This document shows positions 15,101 to 25,082 of a stretch of 64,000 nucleotides of DNA, piece by piece. The position numbers and the translations under genes are program-made. The DNA is from Mactra quadrangularis (taxonomy: Eukaryota; Mollusca; Bivalvia; Venerida; Mactridae), in assembly GCA_025267735.1 (NCBI GenBank), contig CM046303.1, forward strand, positions 50,919,403-50,983,402. The letters are read 5' to 3'. Below the pieces are notes generated by a model that saw only the letters and a list, made by a program, of their open reading frames with translations, was not told the origin of the DNA and searched no databases. Position 1 is the stretch's first letter. Each line of letters opens with the position of its first letter.

Positions 15101-17623
15101 CACGTGGATGGACTTTTCTGATTGATTTTAAATCTGTTTATCATGTAATTAAGTCTCACTGGAAACAGAATATATATTCTCTGGCTTTAATCCTGATGAT
15201 ATGTTGCCTACATTTTTGGCTAACTCAGTAGGTGTCTTAGACCAGTTTGATTAAAAGTGCAAAGATAAGAAATATTCCCTTTGTTAGATTTAACTTTTAA
15301 ATTCATTCACTTCATATGAATATATTGTTCATATTTCTCTAAAATATGAAGTGTTTCAGTATTTCTACTTCATGATGCACGCAAGCTGTATCTTACTGTT
15401 CGAATGCTGGGTTGCTCATTCTGCATGCAATTATAAACCCATGGACTAAAATCTCATATACTTGACTAGGTTTCTACTAAGCACCTTTATCAGCCCTATT
15501 ATGTACTTGCCTCAGCTCTTTTATCCCATTTCTTTAATAAAGTCATGTAAACTTTTATTATGTTTTTCCGTCTTTTGTTTTTTATGTATGTAAACCTTGT
15601 ATAGTAACTCTTGATGGACAATTGAAGCTGTACAATTGGTCTTTATTGGCAATATCTTAAATATATACAAAGTTAAATATTAGATATTTCCAGGGCTCGA
15701 CAATAAAAGTGGTCCGATTGCTTGGGAGTTTGGGTAACCTGTTATTGCTGGTTCATGTTTGGTTTCGGCAAGTTAAAACATATAGCTGGTTGTCTAACTG
15801 GGCTACATTGTTTAAAAATAAATGTCGAGTCCTGTCTATAACTAGACTATTAATCTTTAACATGTCTCACTGACAGGCTTGTGAAGCATGGAAGAAAGAA
15901 GCTGAGGATAGTTCTAGAAAAATGAAGTCAATAGAAGATGAAAAAATGACTATGGTTAAACAAAGAGATGAGGTGTGCATTAAATCTCTTTTTAAATTAA
16001 AATTTATTTAATGTTTTTCTTCCAACTTTATTGCACTGAGACAGTAGATTTAATGTAGATAATTTGAAAGTCTGTCTAAGTAATTATGGACTTTGTAAGA
16101 TACTTTATAGTCTGACAAATTAGCCTGTGATTGGTCAAACTCACTAATATCTCTTAGACTTGTTTAGTAAGATTTACTTGACTGCACTTAGAGGCAGTAA
16201 CTGGTATGAAACATTGGTTAGCGAGTGTTCATTTGAAACTTAAAGGATATCATGTCTGTTTTTAGTACTGTGAAATTATTATGAATAAGGGTAGATTTAC
16301 TTGGTGATAATTTGAAAATCATACATTTACTCTTTCATTCATTCTTTTAGAAACCTTTTCTACATAGCTGATGACGTGTGTATATATATTATTTCAGGCA
16401 TTAAATCAGTATAAGAAATTGAAAGTAGAATCTACAAGTTTAAAAACTAGTAGCAGTAATTATTTACGTTCACTACAAACTACTGGTGATCTAGATACAT
16501 TAATGTTACCACAACTTAGACAAATACAACAACAACTTAGAAATGATCTAGATAAAATAGAACAGGTAGGATAGTTTATAGTCAGAAATCAAATACATTG
16601 TTTTTGTTAAGCTGAAAGTGGCTTGTTTGTTCGTGATGTATTCATACAGTACAAAATTGTATACTGCTCTAGCATGAATTTTGGGCTTGTGAAATAACTA
16701 ATTTTATTAGGGCTGCGGCGTGTATCGGAGTACTCGGATATTCGCGATCTCGACCGGAAAATCGAGAACGAAAATTCTTCATGTCTGAAATCGTCGGATC
16801 GCGATCTAGTTTTGGAAGAAATGAAGCAATTCTTTCAGCTTAATTGTTACTGAAAACGAGTCTAACTACTAATGAAAACTTTAATTTATGTAGGGACCGA
16901 ACTATCTGGTGTCAACATTTCGATTTATACACTGTTGAACAAAAATGTTATCACTGAAAATACCCATAAAACATCTGGTAGTAATTTTTGGAGTACGGGG
17001 TTTCCTATATAGTAAAAGCTTCTGTATATTTCACTGATTTTTGTTATTATATGAATTTCTGTATGCTTTTCTATTAACATGTGATTCGTGGTTTGATTCG
17101 TGAATCGCTACACATAAATCGTGGCTCGGATGGGATCGCCACTTGCTCAACGATCCACAGCCCTATATTTCATTCAGTTGGGCTGGTTGATATTTTTTGC
17201 CTATTATTATAAATTAATGGATTGGACTATAGCACTAGTGCTCATGAATATTGAAGGTGATGGCAGTAAATGCTAGTAAATATTTGGTTTGGGCAAGTCT
17301 ACTTATACAATTGTTTATCAATGATTAATTTTGTTCAAGTATCTTGAATAAGTGTGCTGTGTAAGGACTGCGTTAGTACAAAAGTATTGTAAGACCTTTA
17401 GTAAAGATGAGATGTACATAATTGATGTATCTATGTTTTTTTACAGGTTATATACAAGCAGTCAGCAGTTAAATGTGTTATATGTCAGGAGAAGAATCGA
17501 AGTATAGCCACATCGCCATGTAATCATTGTGTTATGTGTGAGAAATGTGCCCCAGCTAAGTCAGAATGTCCGCTGTGTAGATCACAAATAGCTCAGAGAG
17601 CTACTGTCAACTATCATTTGTAA
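1..17623 (+). CDS. unk: unkempt homolog (CCCH zinc fingers + RING), 5'-partial gene span
   Basis: Fifteen exons join without any phase conflict: 1-102, 1558-1844, 3546-3681, 4779-4896, 6830-6914, 7700-7860, 8817-8921, 9642-9812, 11081-11294, 12223-12336, 12784-12935, 13695-13928, 15877-15972, 16398-16565, 17447-17623. All introns are GT-AG. The product is about 772 residues plus the part lost to the left; human UNK is about 810, so roughly 80 N-terminal residues and the first CCCH finger are missing. Domain order is five CCCH fingers (first five exons), a Ser/Thr/Asn-rich low-complexity middle, a predicted coiled coil, and a C-terminal RING. Known family role: a cytoplasmic sequence-specific RNA-binding protein that recognises UAG plus U-rich motifs and represses translation, with roles in neuronal morphology. 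Family assignment is firm; it could equally be named UNK-like, since invertebrates usually have a single copy. Confidence 0.95.
103..1557 (+). other. unk intron, nothing distinct
   Basis: AT-rich intron. No coding exon, repeat array or RNA gene recognised. Confidence 0.5.
1558..1844 (+). CDS. unk: unk exon B: completes finger 2, carries finger 3
   Basis: The acceptor TTTTAG gives one base that completes a Glu codon, then CPYLHRTAGDTERRYHLRYY. The next finger has Cys in YKTGTC, GHC and GPHC and the His of AFAH. It is followed by the UNK-typical stretch DLRSPVYDIRELQAM and ends LLLEDPRWN. The 96-residue open frame overlapping here is a shadow in another frame. Confidence 0.93.
1845..3545 (+). 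other. unk intron with old interspersed repeats
   Basis: Holds a degenerate 'tttcccct' rich repeat (about 1,995-2,335; related text near 8,690-8,780, 9,420-9,530 and 13,970-14,120) and a copy of the 'actagcc' family (about 2,605-2,745). No exon seen. Confidence 0.45.
3546..3681 (+). CDS. unk: unk exon C: finger 4
   Basis: Peptide VLANYKTEICKKPPRLCRQG followed by YACPHFHNARDRRRSP, a CCCH finger and basic linker very close to the family. It enters with two bases and leaves with two bases; donor GTAAGC. Confidence 0.93.
4590..4746 (-). repeat. tRNA-derived SINE
   Basis: Read on the - strand, the head has an A-box-like 'ggagcagtggtggga' and a B-box 'gggttcaacccca' with normal tRNA-like order. 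It is followed by a body that mentions 'caacaagaaatttacc' and 'ccactccacctgg', a pattern common in molluscan SINEs. It is not a functional tRNA gene because it lacks an acceptor stem. Confidence 0.6.
4779..4896 (+). CDS. unk: unk exon D: finger 5
   Basis: Peptide TPCPNVKHGDDWGDPTQCEN then GDNCGYCHTRTEQQFHPE, the atypically long CCCH finger of UNK. Acceptor AATACAG, donor GTAAGT. A tRNA-derived SINE ends only about 30 bp upstream of this acceptor. Confidence 0.94.
4897..6829 (+). other. unk intron, mostly featureless
   Basis: Apart from the truncated MITE there is only AT-rich unique-looking sequence, plus a small 'actcgcaaa/tgcgagt' inverted motif near 6,645-6,705. Confidence 0.45.
5036..5217 (-). 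mobile_element. Truncated MITE, 'ctacagtcccataaac' family
   Basis: Inverted and shortened relative to the copies at 8,012 and 42,154. It keeps the end 'ttatgggactgtagcat' and the inner 'ttggccgcaattgtgttcag' type text but lacks the other inverted end. Confidence 0.65.
6830..6914 (+). CDS. unk: unk exon E: finger 6
   Basis: Peptide IYKSTKCNDMVQTSCCPRGP then FCAFAHVE, the last CCCH finger. The exon ends one base into a codon that the next exon completes as Gln. Confidence 0.94.
7036..7265. mobile_element. MITE with 'ttaggccacaacaa' inverted ends, copy 1
   Basis: Left end 'ttaggccacaacaaattga' and right end 'tcaacttgttgaggcctta' are inverted repeats. The inner text 'tctatggattggctcacacc' recurs in the copy at 35,254. 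Probable non-autonomous DNA transposon; lies in an unk intron. Confidence 0.65.
7700..7860 (+). CDS. unk: unk exon F: Ser/Leu-rich linker
   Basis: Starts in the middle of the Gln codon and reads EITTQREILQQGSSFLAAMI, then a Ser-rich tail ending SSMLQSV. Donor GTAAGT at 7861. The phase fits both neighbours, but the linker has no strong family motif. Confidence 0.85.
8012..8342 (+). mobile_element. MITE, 'ctacagtcccataaac' family, full copy
   Basis: Ends 'gctacagtcccataaa' and 'ctatgggactgtggcat' are inverted. It is closely similar along its length to 42,154-42,504, including 'gatgagcccaggataca' and 'atcttccagctac'. No transposase frame. Confidence 0.75.
8817..8921 (+). CDS. unk: unk exon G: 35-residue phase 0-0 exon, twin of exon H
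   Basis: Symmetric exon of 105 nt between TTGTAG and GTAAGT. The peptide contains MPDPIGKERTNSTSINS, which resembles LPEPIGKGRSNSTSSSITS in the next exon. It could be skipped without changing frame. I know of no matching segment in vertebrate UNK, so it may be lineage-specific or alternative. Confidence 0.75.
8945..9080 (+). repeat. tRNA-derived SINE, 5' part
   Basis: Begins with a canonical A-box context 'gagctcagttggtagg' and continues with 'gtgcctagtaactagttaac' and 'gtaggttgactga', shared in reverse with copies near 39,100 and 50,650. Starts 23 bp after the donor of exon G. Confidence 0.65.
9642..9812 (+). CDS. unk: unk exon H: phase 0-0 exon with conserved KAPG motif
   Basis: Symmetric exon of 171 nt. 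It ends GFYQKAPGSERDDINQ, which matches the family 'KKAPGFERED' region, so this is the copy with the ancestral conserved part. Acceptor ATTACAG, donor GTAATA. Confidence 0.88.
9813..11080 (+). other. unk intron with one MITE
   Basis: Apart from the 10,336-10,580 element, only AT-rich unique-looking sequence is seen. Confidence 0.4.
10336..10580. mobile_element. MITE with about 48-bp inverted ends
   Basis: Left 'gtggtgcttttcacaaac...' pairs with right '...atgaaaagcaccac', and pairing extends to 'atcgtaagtca' / 'tgacttacga'. No coding capacity. Confidence 0.65.
11081..11294 (+). CDS. unk: unk exon I: low-complexity middle
   Basis: Peptide IKLKQQLIAIDNDTTLDATE, then Ser-rich sequence and SMSPFAPAFYPPRDTVGSVI, which resembles the family 'ALPFYPTSDTVESVIE' block. 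Ends with one base of a Glu codon; donor GTAAGT. Confidence 0.9.
11495..11901. mobile_element. hAT-like MITE with 8-bp target duplication
   Basis: Inverted ends 'cagacattccgaaaagtg' and 'cttttcagaatgtctg' are flanked on both sides by 'acagtgac' (11,487-11,494 and 11,902-11,909). The perfect 8-bp duplication and short ends fit hAT-type insertion. 407 bp, non-coding. Confidence 0.7.
12223..12336 (+). CDS. unk: unk exon J: acidic segment
   Basis: Peptide EQALEDITLDDIDINNLDKE, matching the family 'IESALDDLDLNEF' acidic block, then a Ser-rich end. Acceptor TTTTACAG, donor GTAAGT. Confidence 0.9.
12784..12935 (+). CDS. unk: unk exon K: Ser/Pro-rich segment
   Basis: Peptide GFGSTSVPIGIPPCHIPRGS, then a Ser/Pro-rich stretch to QTQKESISE. 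Phase agrees with both neighbours; donor GTATGT. Confidence 0.87.
13695..13928 (+). CDS. unk: unk exon L: start of coiled coil
   Basis: A Ser/Asn-rich start (SPFGDLCSMSPRNGTGGPHS) is followed by the heptad-like VQKLQTDVQLYKTKLDHWEQ and AYNQAKA, equivalent to the family 'WEESWKQAKQ'. Symmetric 234-nt exon. Confidence 0.92.
13929..15876 (+). other. Long unk intron, largely unique
   Basis: About 1.9 kb with an old repeat at its start and a small inverted-end element at 15,691-15,834. No further exon recognised. Confidence 0.4.
15691..15834. mobile_element. Short inverted-end element
   Basis: Ends 'cagggctcgacaataaaa' and 'aaataaatgtcgagtcctg' are imperfect inverted repeats of about 18 bp. 144 bp, non-coding. 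Confidence 0.45.
15877..15972 (+). CDS. unk: unk exon M: coiled coil
   Basis: Peptide ACEAWKKEAEDSSRKMKSIE then DEKMTMVKQRDE, a continuation of the coiled coil that is highly similar to the family 'ACDAWKKEAEE'. Symmetric 96-nt exon; donor GTGTGC is weak but usable. Confidence 0.92.
16398..16565 (+). CDS. unk: unk exon N: coiled coil end
   Basis: Peptide ALNQYKKLKVESTSLKTSSS, then LMLPQLRQIQQQLRNDLDKI and EQ, equivalent to the family 'LSTLYSLQKQLRAHLEQVDK'. Acceptor TTTCAG, donor GTAGGA. Confidence 0.92.
16708..17165. mobile_element. hAT-like MITE, 'tagggctgc' ends
   Basis: Left 'tagggctgcggcg' and right 'ccacagcccta' are inverted. Flanks 'aattttat' and 'tatttcat' agree at 6 of 8 positions, consistent with an aged 8-bp duplication. 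Its inner GC is higher than the surroundings. It shares end type with the larger element at 39,748. Confidence 0.6.
17447..17623 (+). CDS. unk: unk exon O: C-terminal RING finger and stop
   Basis: Peptide VIYKQSAVKCVICQEKNRSI, then Cys/His residues in SPCNHCVMCEKC and SECPLCR, ending TVNYHL and TAA at 17621-17623. The Cys-His spacing C-x-H-x3-C-x2-C is the UNK variant of the C3HC4 RING. The family RING has weak or no proven E3 activity. Confidence 0.95.
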   Translation, partial: VIYKQSAVKCVICQEKNRSIATSPCNHCVMCEKCAPAKSECPLCRSQIAQRATVNYHL

Positions 17624-20104
17624 TGATGGTGTCTTGTAGGGTTTATGAACAATTTGAAATTTTAGACTTTTAACAAATTGTGTTTTCACCTTGTGAGCTG
17701 GAAGCTTTACTTTCTTGAAGAAAGGAAATTTTTTAGTGTATTCTCTTATGATCTAAAAATTTATAGGTTTAAACAATTTTTCGTAGGATTTATGAAAATA
17801 TTTTGTATATAAAATGTACATAGAAGTATATAGAGACTTTGTTTTGTGAAGAATACAGACATATATTACATATATTTCGTTTTTAAGTTGCAATTGATAT
17901 GAAGATTTCTCGTGTTATTTTTCTGTTTTTTCTTGTTTTTGATTTTTTACTACATTATGTTTATCTAATATACATCTTACAATTAGTATTGTTTTTTGTT
18001 GATTTTGTAAGTATGACATTAATTGTTTGTAGTGAACCCATTAAGACGACAAAATATGACTAAAATGTTTTGAATTAGCAATTTTGTTTTTCTATAAATA
18101 GTATACATAGCTGAATTTGAATAAGAGGTATGTGAAAGGATTCATATTTCTGTATTAGTTTTGTAATGCTATAGAATCGAATGAGACCTCTCTTAGTGAA
18201 AGTAGAAATTTCAATTGATTTTCAATATTTTTGTGAAGTGAATGTAGAATTTCAATTAATTATCAATATTTTTGTGAAGTGCACTTGAATGCAAGATTCA
18301 TTGGAAGTGTTTCATTGTACACTGTATAGTTGTAGATCTTTTAGATTATTATACAGTTTGATAATTTATTGCCTTACTGTCTGATTGGTCATCTATTTAG
18401 TAAGTGTACTTTTGTTGTAATTGAAAGAATGCAAAATTGACTTAGGATTGTAATGTGATTGGATGGAAATAGTTACTCATATTTGAACATATCTTTTGTA
18501 GTTCGAACATTTCGATGGGTCAGAGCAAAACCAATCGACATCCTGCTTTATTAATAGTGGTTAGATTGGTTTTGTGTTTATGCATCAATTTGCTATTGAC
18601 AGTTTTTTTCTTGTTAAAGAATACATTCTTAGTAATAAATGTTTCACACATAAAGGAATTATGTCATAGATTTTTATTGACCATTAAAAGTGTAATTGTG
18701 AATGCCTATGTATGATAACATTGAAAGTTCTGAACAGCTTCTGAGTCTTGTTTAATATGACTGAAAATGTGGAGACCATTATTTTGAGGGTCATTTTAAT
18801 GAATGTTTGAAGAGTAATTGTTAAGTAAACAGGCTGTTTACAAATGGCTTATAAGGAAAGAATTACTGCACTGATTTTACCATTACTGATATTTTCATTG
18901 ATAAAAGAATCAAGTCTTGTCTGTAGTAGTTTTATGACTTTTCACTTTAATTACTTAGTTCAAGTACTTCAATGATTGATTTGATAATTCTTATTTCATA
19001 CTGTATTAATATTCACTTGTTTTCCCATGCACTTACATCTACTCATGTTTTTGTGGCTTTTTTACTAAATATTTTCAAAGAGTTCGGCCATATTTTGTTG
19101 TTTATTTCTTTATTAAATATACATGGTTGTTTTTCATTAGTCATTTTTTTGCTATCATTTGTGCTATATGAGTTTTGTTTTGTTTTTCCTTTTTTTGTTA
19201 AATTAGATAAATGTGTGTTCATTTTGGATTGTAAGACATAACTTGAAAATCTTGTTTCAATTTGCCCATGAAAAGACAACTCTTCTTTGTGTGGCTCTCT
19301 TCATCTTAAGTTGTCTCCCTTTAAGTAAACAGAAGATCATCTATGTAATATTCTCCCTATTGTTTATCCTTCATAAACTGTATAAATTGTGCTCCAAATT
19401 TCAAATCAAGTTTTATATAGCTTGTTCATATTGTCGACCAGAGAATGATTACAGCCGCCATGAATCATCGAAATCACCATTAATTTTCACAAGCACTAAT
19501 CCTTTATATTATAATAATAATAATAATTATAATGAAGACTTTATTTATAGAGGCAACACAGTTAGGCAGGGCCCAATCTTCCCTATGAGACTCTTATATA
19601 GAACAGGAAAAACTATGAACTCGTCTGACTATATTAAATCAGTAATTTTCACATGTTCAAATCAACTTTGACTGGCATTTGATTTTGGGCTAATGGGTTA
19701 ATGCAATGTGACTTGAGATTTTTATCCAATATTCTGCAGTATTTTTTATGATTTTATTTTACATGTATATTGCTATCACCAGTACTTGGTTGTTCATGTA
19801 AAACAATGGTTAATCTATAGGCCGTTTTCTTTAATTCTGGCTATAGTTACTCTGTTACTAAATGGTTTAGTGAATATTATTGAACTTATATGTTTTATCT
19901 TTGTTGTCCAGTCATCACATTGATCCACTAGCCCAGGGCTAGTAAAAAGTTGATGTAAGCTTGTGGAAATAACTTATTTATTTAACAGTCTGGCTAGATG
20001 ATTAATATTTCCTATTGTTATAAACCTTATAAATCTTGCTAGTGCTTGTGAAAATATCATGTCATTGATTGCAGCTCTATACTAACATGATATTTTTTAG
20101 TTTT

Positions 20105-20232
20105 TCAATAAGGGACTTTAGTCAGTTATCTTTCCCTGATAAAATCTGAAGCAATCCAATTGGTAAGTAGGTTCTTACAGTTGGAATACTTGGATTTTAT
20201 CATTGAATTCCTATGTAAGAGTAACAAAACAT
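20105..20232 (+). repeat. Half-element related to the foldback repeat at 27.3-27.6 kb
   Basis: Contains 'gggactttagtcagttatct' and 'gataaaatctgaagcaatcc', found in reverse at 27,515-27,634. Only one arm is present here. Confidence 0.55.
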
Positions 20233-20668
20233 TTCATCTAATACAATGTGAACAAGTTATACTTGTTATTCTAATAGAAAATTGTAATTCAAATTGTAAT
20301 GGTCACATATTATGTTAATCTGGTTTATTTCCATATATACTTTGTTATAATGACTAAATGTTGTTGAATATAGAAGAATCTCATATATAAACACAATTAT
20401 CCAAGAATGTTTATTTTTCATTTAACTTGTTAAAATATGATCACATTTGTTTTAAGATAACAAAATACGTCTCCACAACATTTAATACCTTTATCTATAT
20501 TATATATACATGTTTAAGCATAATGGTCAAGTTTAGAATGAAGGTATTTGTTTGGCAAACTGGTAATCTTGAATTTTTTGCAGCCCTAAATGTTATTTTT
20601 AATTGTTCCATATAGACTGCTGGTATTTGTATTGCTGATATCTGCTCAGTGTAATTTTAATTTCATTA

Positions 20669-20880
20669 TACCCCCGCTTCGAAGAAAAGGGGGGTATACT
20701 GTTTTACCCTTGTCCGTGCGTGCGTCCGTCCGTTACAAAATTTCCGTCGCAGTTTTCTCAGCAACTATAACATGCAGCAGCCTAATACTTTGCATATTGC
20801 TTCATCCCGTAAAGCGATTTCATGCTCCTTGCTAATCTACTTCCTGTTTGTCGCATATTTTTAGATTTTTGCGGGGGTAT
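20669..20880. mobile_element. 'gggggtat' inverted-end repeat
   Basis: Ends 'atacccccgc' and 'gcgggggtat' are perfect inverted repeats. The inside carries 'gtccgtgcgtgcgtccgtcc'. From memory, this style of element is widespread in molluscan genomes. Confidence 0.65.
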
Positions 20881-21328
20881 CACTAGTGCGCATTAGCTCA
20901 CAGATTTACTTGTTATTTCAATTCTACTTAATGTGCATTAACTGCTATTTTCGGAAAACTCTAAAATCTTTTGCTGTATTATAAGCTTCAATATTTCCTT
21001 ACAGTATAGTCATATCACAGTGCTTATATCATGTGACTTGGTGTGATCAGTGTGGGTCATGATATCAAAACATAATTATGACTGTGATGGTATGTTTTTT
21101 CCTCTAAAACATTTTTACTATTTCACCAAAACATATGACCATCTAGGTAGGTTTTACTTCTGAAACTGTTTACTACTTTACCATGTTTTTATGACATAAA
21201 GTGGAATGAATGAAAACTGTACACTTTTAGTTTAATAATATGGCATGTTAAACATTAAAAGATCATGCTGTTTCATTTTACTAAGAAAGTTTTTCTCTTT
21301 CCAATAAAACTTATACATATGGGTTACT

Positions 21329-21840
21329 AGTCTGGATTACCTGCCCCTTATCACTATCTTTATCGGGTCAGGTAAGCCGTGTTCATGGCGGCCTCCTCAG
21401 TTATTATTCAAGTATTAAGTTTTAATGAACTTGCATGATCATTTGCTGACGATAGTTACTTTAGTAGGAGTGAAATACTATATTGGTCATTCGATTTCGA
21501 TTTTTCTGATTACACGTATATTAAGCAAACAATTTACGCAAACGTGTCTCACTTGTAAACTAAACTTGAAAACAAGTATAAACTTGTATACAATTCACAC
21601 GTGGATTAGACTCATTAGAATTTCGGATACTTTATTTAGCATAAATGTAACCAAACAACTAAAAAAAGGTATCCACTGTAATTCTTGTACAATAATCCTT
21701 TGATTTAAGCTTGTGTAGTGAGAAATGCTCATTAAAAAACATAATTATCCAATACCTAATTCACTACATAGGGTGAGGCCATTACCATGCTTTGCCTGAC
21801 ATACTTTTACCTGACGAAGTATAACTGGGAACCAGACAAA
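21329..21840. repeat. Possible long inverted-end element
   Basis: The left part ('agtctggattacct', 'tatcgggtcaggtaa', 'tgttcatggcggcctc') matches the reverse of the right part ('gaggccattaccatg', 'ttacctgacgaagtata', 'aaccagac'). The alignment is imperfect. Confidence 0.4.
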
Positions 21841-22360
21841 TGGGTTACTTATTAGTAGGAGAGAGTTTACTCTGTTATCCCATAAACAATTTAAGTAGTT
21901 AAAAAAGTTATGGGGAAAAAAACTACCTTGATGGTCATGAATCATGTGGTAAAGGCACTATGGTCATATTATTATAAGTATAAATAAAGAGGTATACTAT
22001 AATGTCTGAATGTATTATAATATATATATTGTATCTCTGTATTACAACCGCAGGTTCGGTTGTTATTTATATCATATGATAAATAGAACTTGATGTTAAT
22101 TGAATTATAATTGGATTTTGTTTCATGGACCAGTTATGTCTGATAGTTTTATCGTGCAATAAATGTTGGTGTATACAAATGTATGGTAGGGAAATTGAAG
22201 TTGTGAATATCATATTTTAGTTGACTGTCATAGGGTTTTTATTTTCTACTACATGATTGTTTTAGTGTATAAGTCTATATCTGATGTTAAATGATTTACA
22301 TGCAACAACCAAACTTGAGATGAAAATAATTGAATACACACTTAGAAAATTAACATACTA

Positions 22361-22535
22361 CAGTCAGATCTCGATACAACGACATCCGTTACAACGACAT
22401 TCTCGTTATACTGACATATTTTATGGGAACCAATAACAACATGTTCATGTTCCGAAGAATTCATTACACTGACATATGCATTATAACGACACATTTCCTG
22501 GAAACAGATGATGTCGTTGTATCGAGATCTGACTG
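22361..22535. mobile_element. pogo/Tigger-type MITE with TA duplication
   Basis: Perfect 26-bp inverted ends start 'cagtcagatctcgatacaac' and are flanked by TA on both sides (22,359-22,360 and 22,536-22,537). End sequence and TA site fit the Tc1/mariner-pogo superfamily. 175 bp, with inner echoes of 'acaacgacat'. Confidence 0.75.
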
Positions 22536-25082
22536 TAGTCACTTATTTTAAAGGTGTTGCATATTTCATGTATCTCTATACAAAGCTAAAGTTCTGTTGG
22601 CCAGTGTTATATCATTTTGCAATATTTAATTATAGACAGTTAGCACTGTTCTGAGACTTTACTTTTGAAATAGTTGATTTTATACTTAAGTTCAATTCCA
22701 TGACTAATTCTTCTATTTTAATGGAGAAACTAGCCGATGAATTGAACTTTGGTATAAAGTCTACCATTTTTTAGTAATATACCTTTATTATGTATACATA
22801 GTGTTTTTGATTAAGAACTGTGCTGGCTGCCTTACCATGTCTATAAAATAACAGACATATTTTTACACAAATCCTTCATGCTGAGATTTTTTGAATGCAA
22901 AAAAAGTTAAAATATAAATTTGAAATTTATGTGACATAATCCATCAGATATAGATTTATACCCTTTAAATCCATGCAACCTGATTTACCTTGAAAAATAT
23001 GTGAATATCTTATAAAATAATGTGTAATCAATTTGTATGGGCCTGATCATGTCAACAATACACATACAGCAAAATAGTTTGTCTAAAGTTTGCTAAGATA
23101 AAAAAGTCAATGGTTGGTTTTTATCAATAATTTTAGTACTGTAGTGATGCTTTCATTATGTATGGTTTTATATGTATGGCATTTGAAACAAAACTTTAAC
23201 AATTTAGAGAATTTAGCAGAATTAAGTATATATTATTTATATCTTAGTTAACTTGAATATTCTGCTGAATCTCAAAGATTGATGAAGCTATCCTAACCCT
23301 TCTTGAAGTAATATTTGAATATATTTTATGATATTTTGGATTTTGAATATAACATGGAATATTTTGTATACATGAACCTTGCATGATACTTCAATAATTA
23401 TAAGAATATCTGTGACAATTTTTTGATATTACAAATGAATGATAATAGTATTATTGTATACCTGTGAACTATGAACATTTTATTGTATACCTGTAAACTA
23501 TTAAAATTTGTTACATTGAACTTATAAATACCAATTACCAATTAGTGAATAGATTTTTTTAAATTGTTGTTGGAATTTTTAAAGATCTCGTATGTGTTTA
23601 ATATCTATTGCTACAGTTAGTAGTTTTAATAGTGATTTAGTTAAAGTATTTCTTAGTATGATGATTCTTATCTGCTCTATACAAAAGTGTGTTAAATAGA
23701 TTACTTTTGCCTGTTATGTTGTTTTTAAAATGTATAGTGCTATATCTATTGAAATTTAATTTGACACAATAATTATTCGTCATTGATCAGAATCATTTTA
23801 AAAGACCACAGTTGAGACAAAAACAATTCTATATACTATAATTGTATGAAATCATTATTAAGAGGAGTAGATTAAGGGTTTAAATCAACAGTATAATTTC
23901 ATAAAAGATTTGTTTCATATAAGAATCATTTCTATAGATGTCATTCTATTCCTAGCTTAATTTCTCTTGGCCACTGTTTCGTTTTTATGCCACTATCAAT
24001 CATGTCTATTAAATCACAGAAACTCATCATTACAAATATTTTTTATGCTGTGGTCATTTGAATCATTTGTGGTCATTTGTGTAACCAATAAAAACTATTA
24101 TAATTTACAATTTATGGTATGTAATCCATTAGTTACAGATTTATACCCTTTGAAACCATGGTGATATGTTATATTTTGATATTAATGAAATAAGTGATTT
24201 GTATAGACAGGTAAGAATGCTCATACTATTGTAGTTAAGTGTGTTTAATGATATAGATGTCAATGATAGTGTGTGCTAATCAACATCATCATCGTCTAGT
24301 ATTTTAGTCCATCCATTAAAGTATTGAGTACGACTTTGTGTATAACCATCTTAGCTGGTTGTGAATGATAATATCATCCCATAGGTTTTTTTTATTATCA
24401 AACATGAAATAGATAATGTTTTTTCTTCTATTTTAAATGTCATATATATTATTTTTGTACATCAGTATGCAAGATTAATGCTGCACTAACTATTTTATGT
24501 ATCACTTTTTATAGTTGCCTCATAGATAGATTTTTTCATAGTGTGTTGAAAATTGAGTTTTGACAAATAATAAAAAAAAAGATAAATATCATAATTATTT
24601 GAAATGTGGTAATGATATATTTTATACTTTAATTTCTACATATTCTGAGGTGTTGATGCCCTTACTGATAAGAACTTGATGTTAGTGTCATTATATCTAT
24701 ACTACAATGAATGACTGTTTGGTTTCCAACTGAGAGAGGAATGTCATATTTTTCAGACTCATGAAGATGGTTTTTAAAAATATCCTTTTTTGGACTCAGG
24801 AAATTTCACTATATGCCTAGCGCCAAACTACTTTATGGTCATACGGCATTAATTGGACATGTATATTCTGATATGACATATCTTAAGTTTTATCTTAAGC
24901 ATAAAAATGTTGCATGAATTTGATAACTGTTAAATATATAAAGAATAAAAGGTAAATTACTGATGACAGTAGAACCTATATTATAACAACTCGGCTTTAC
25001 ATCTTCTTACTGCATTTATTCCATAATAGTCAACAATGGATTGTAACTAACCTTCATATTTATTTTGGTCCTATTGTATTAC

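Noticed and set aside
18515..19671. Short + frames downstream of unk (66, 89 and 152 aa)
   Set aside because: Hydrophobic T-rich composition typical of AT-rich non-coding DNA; no motif, no splice context.
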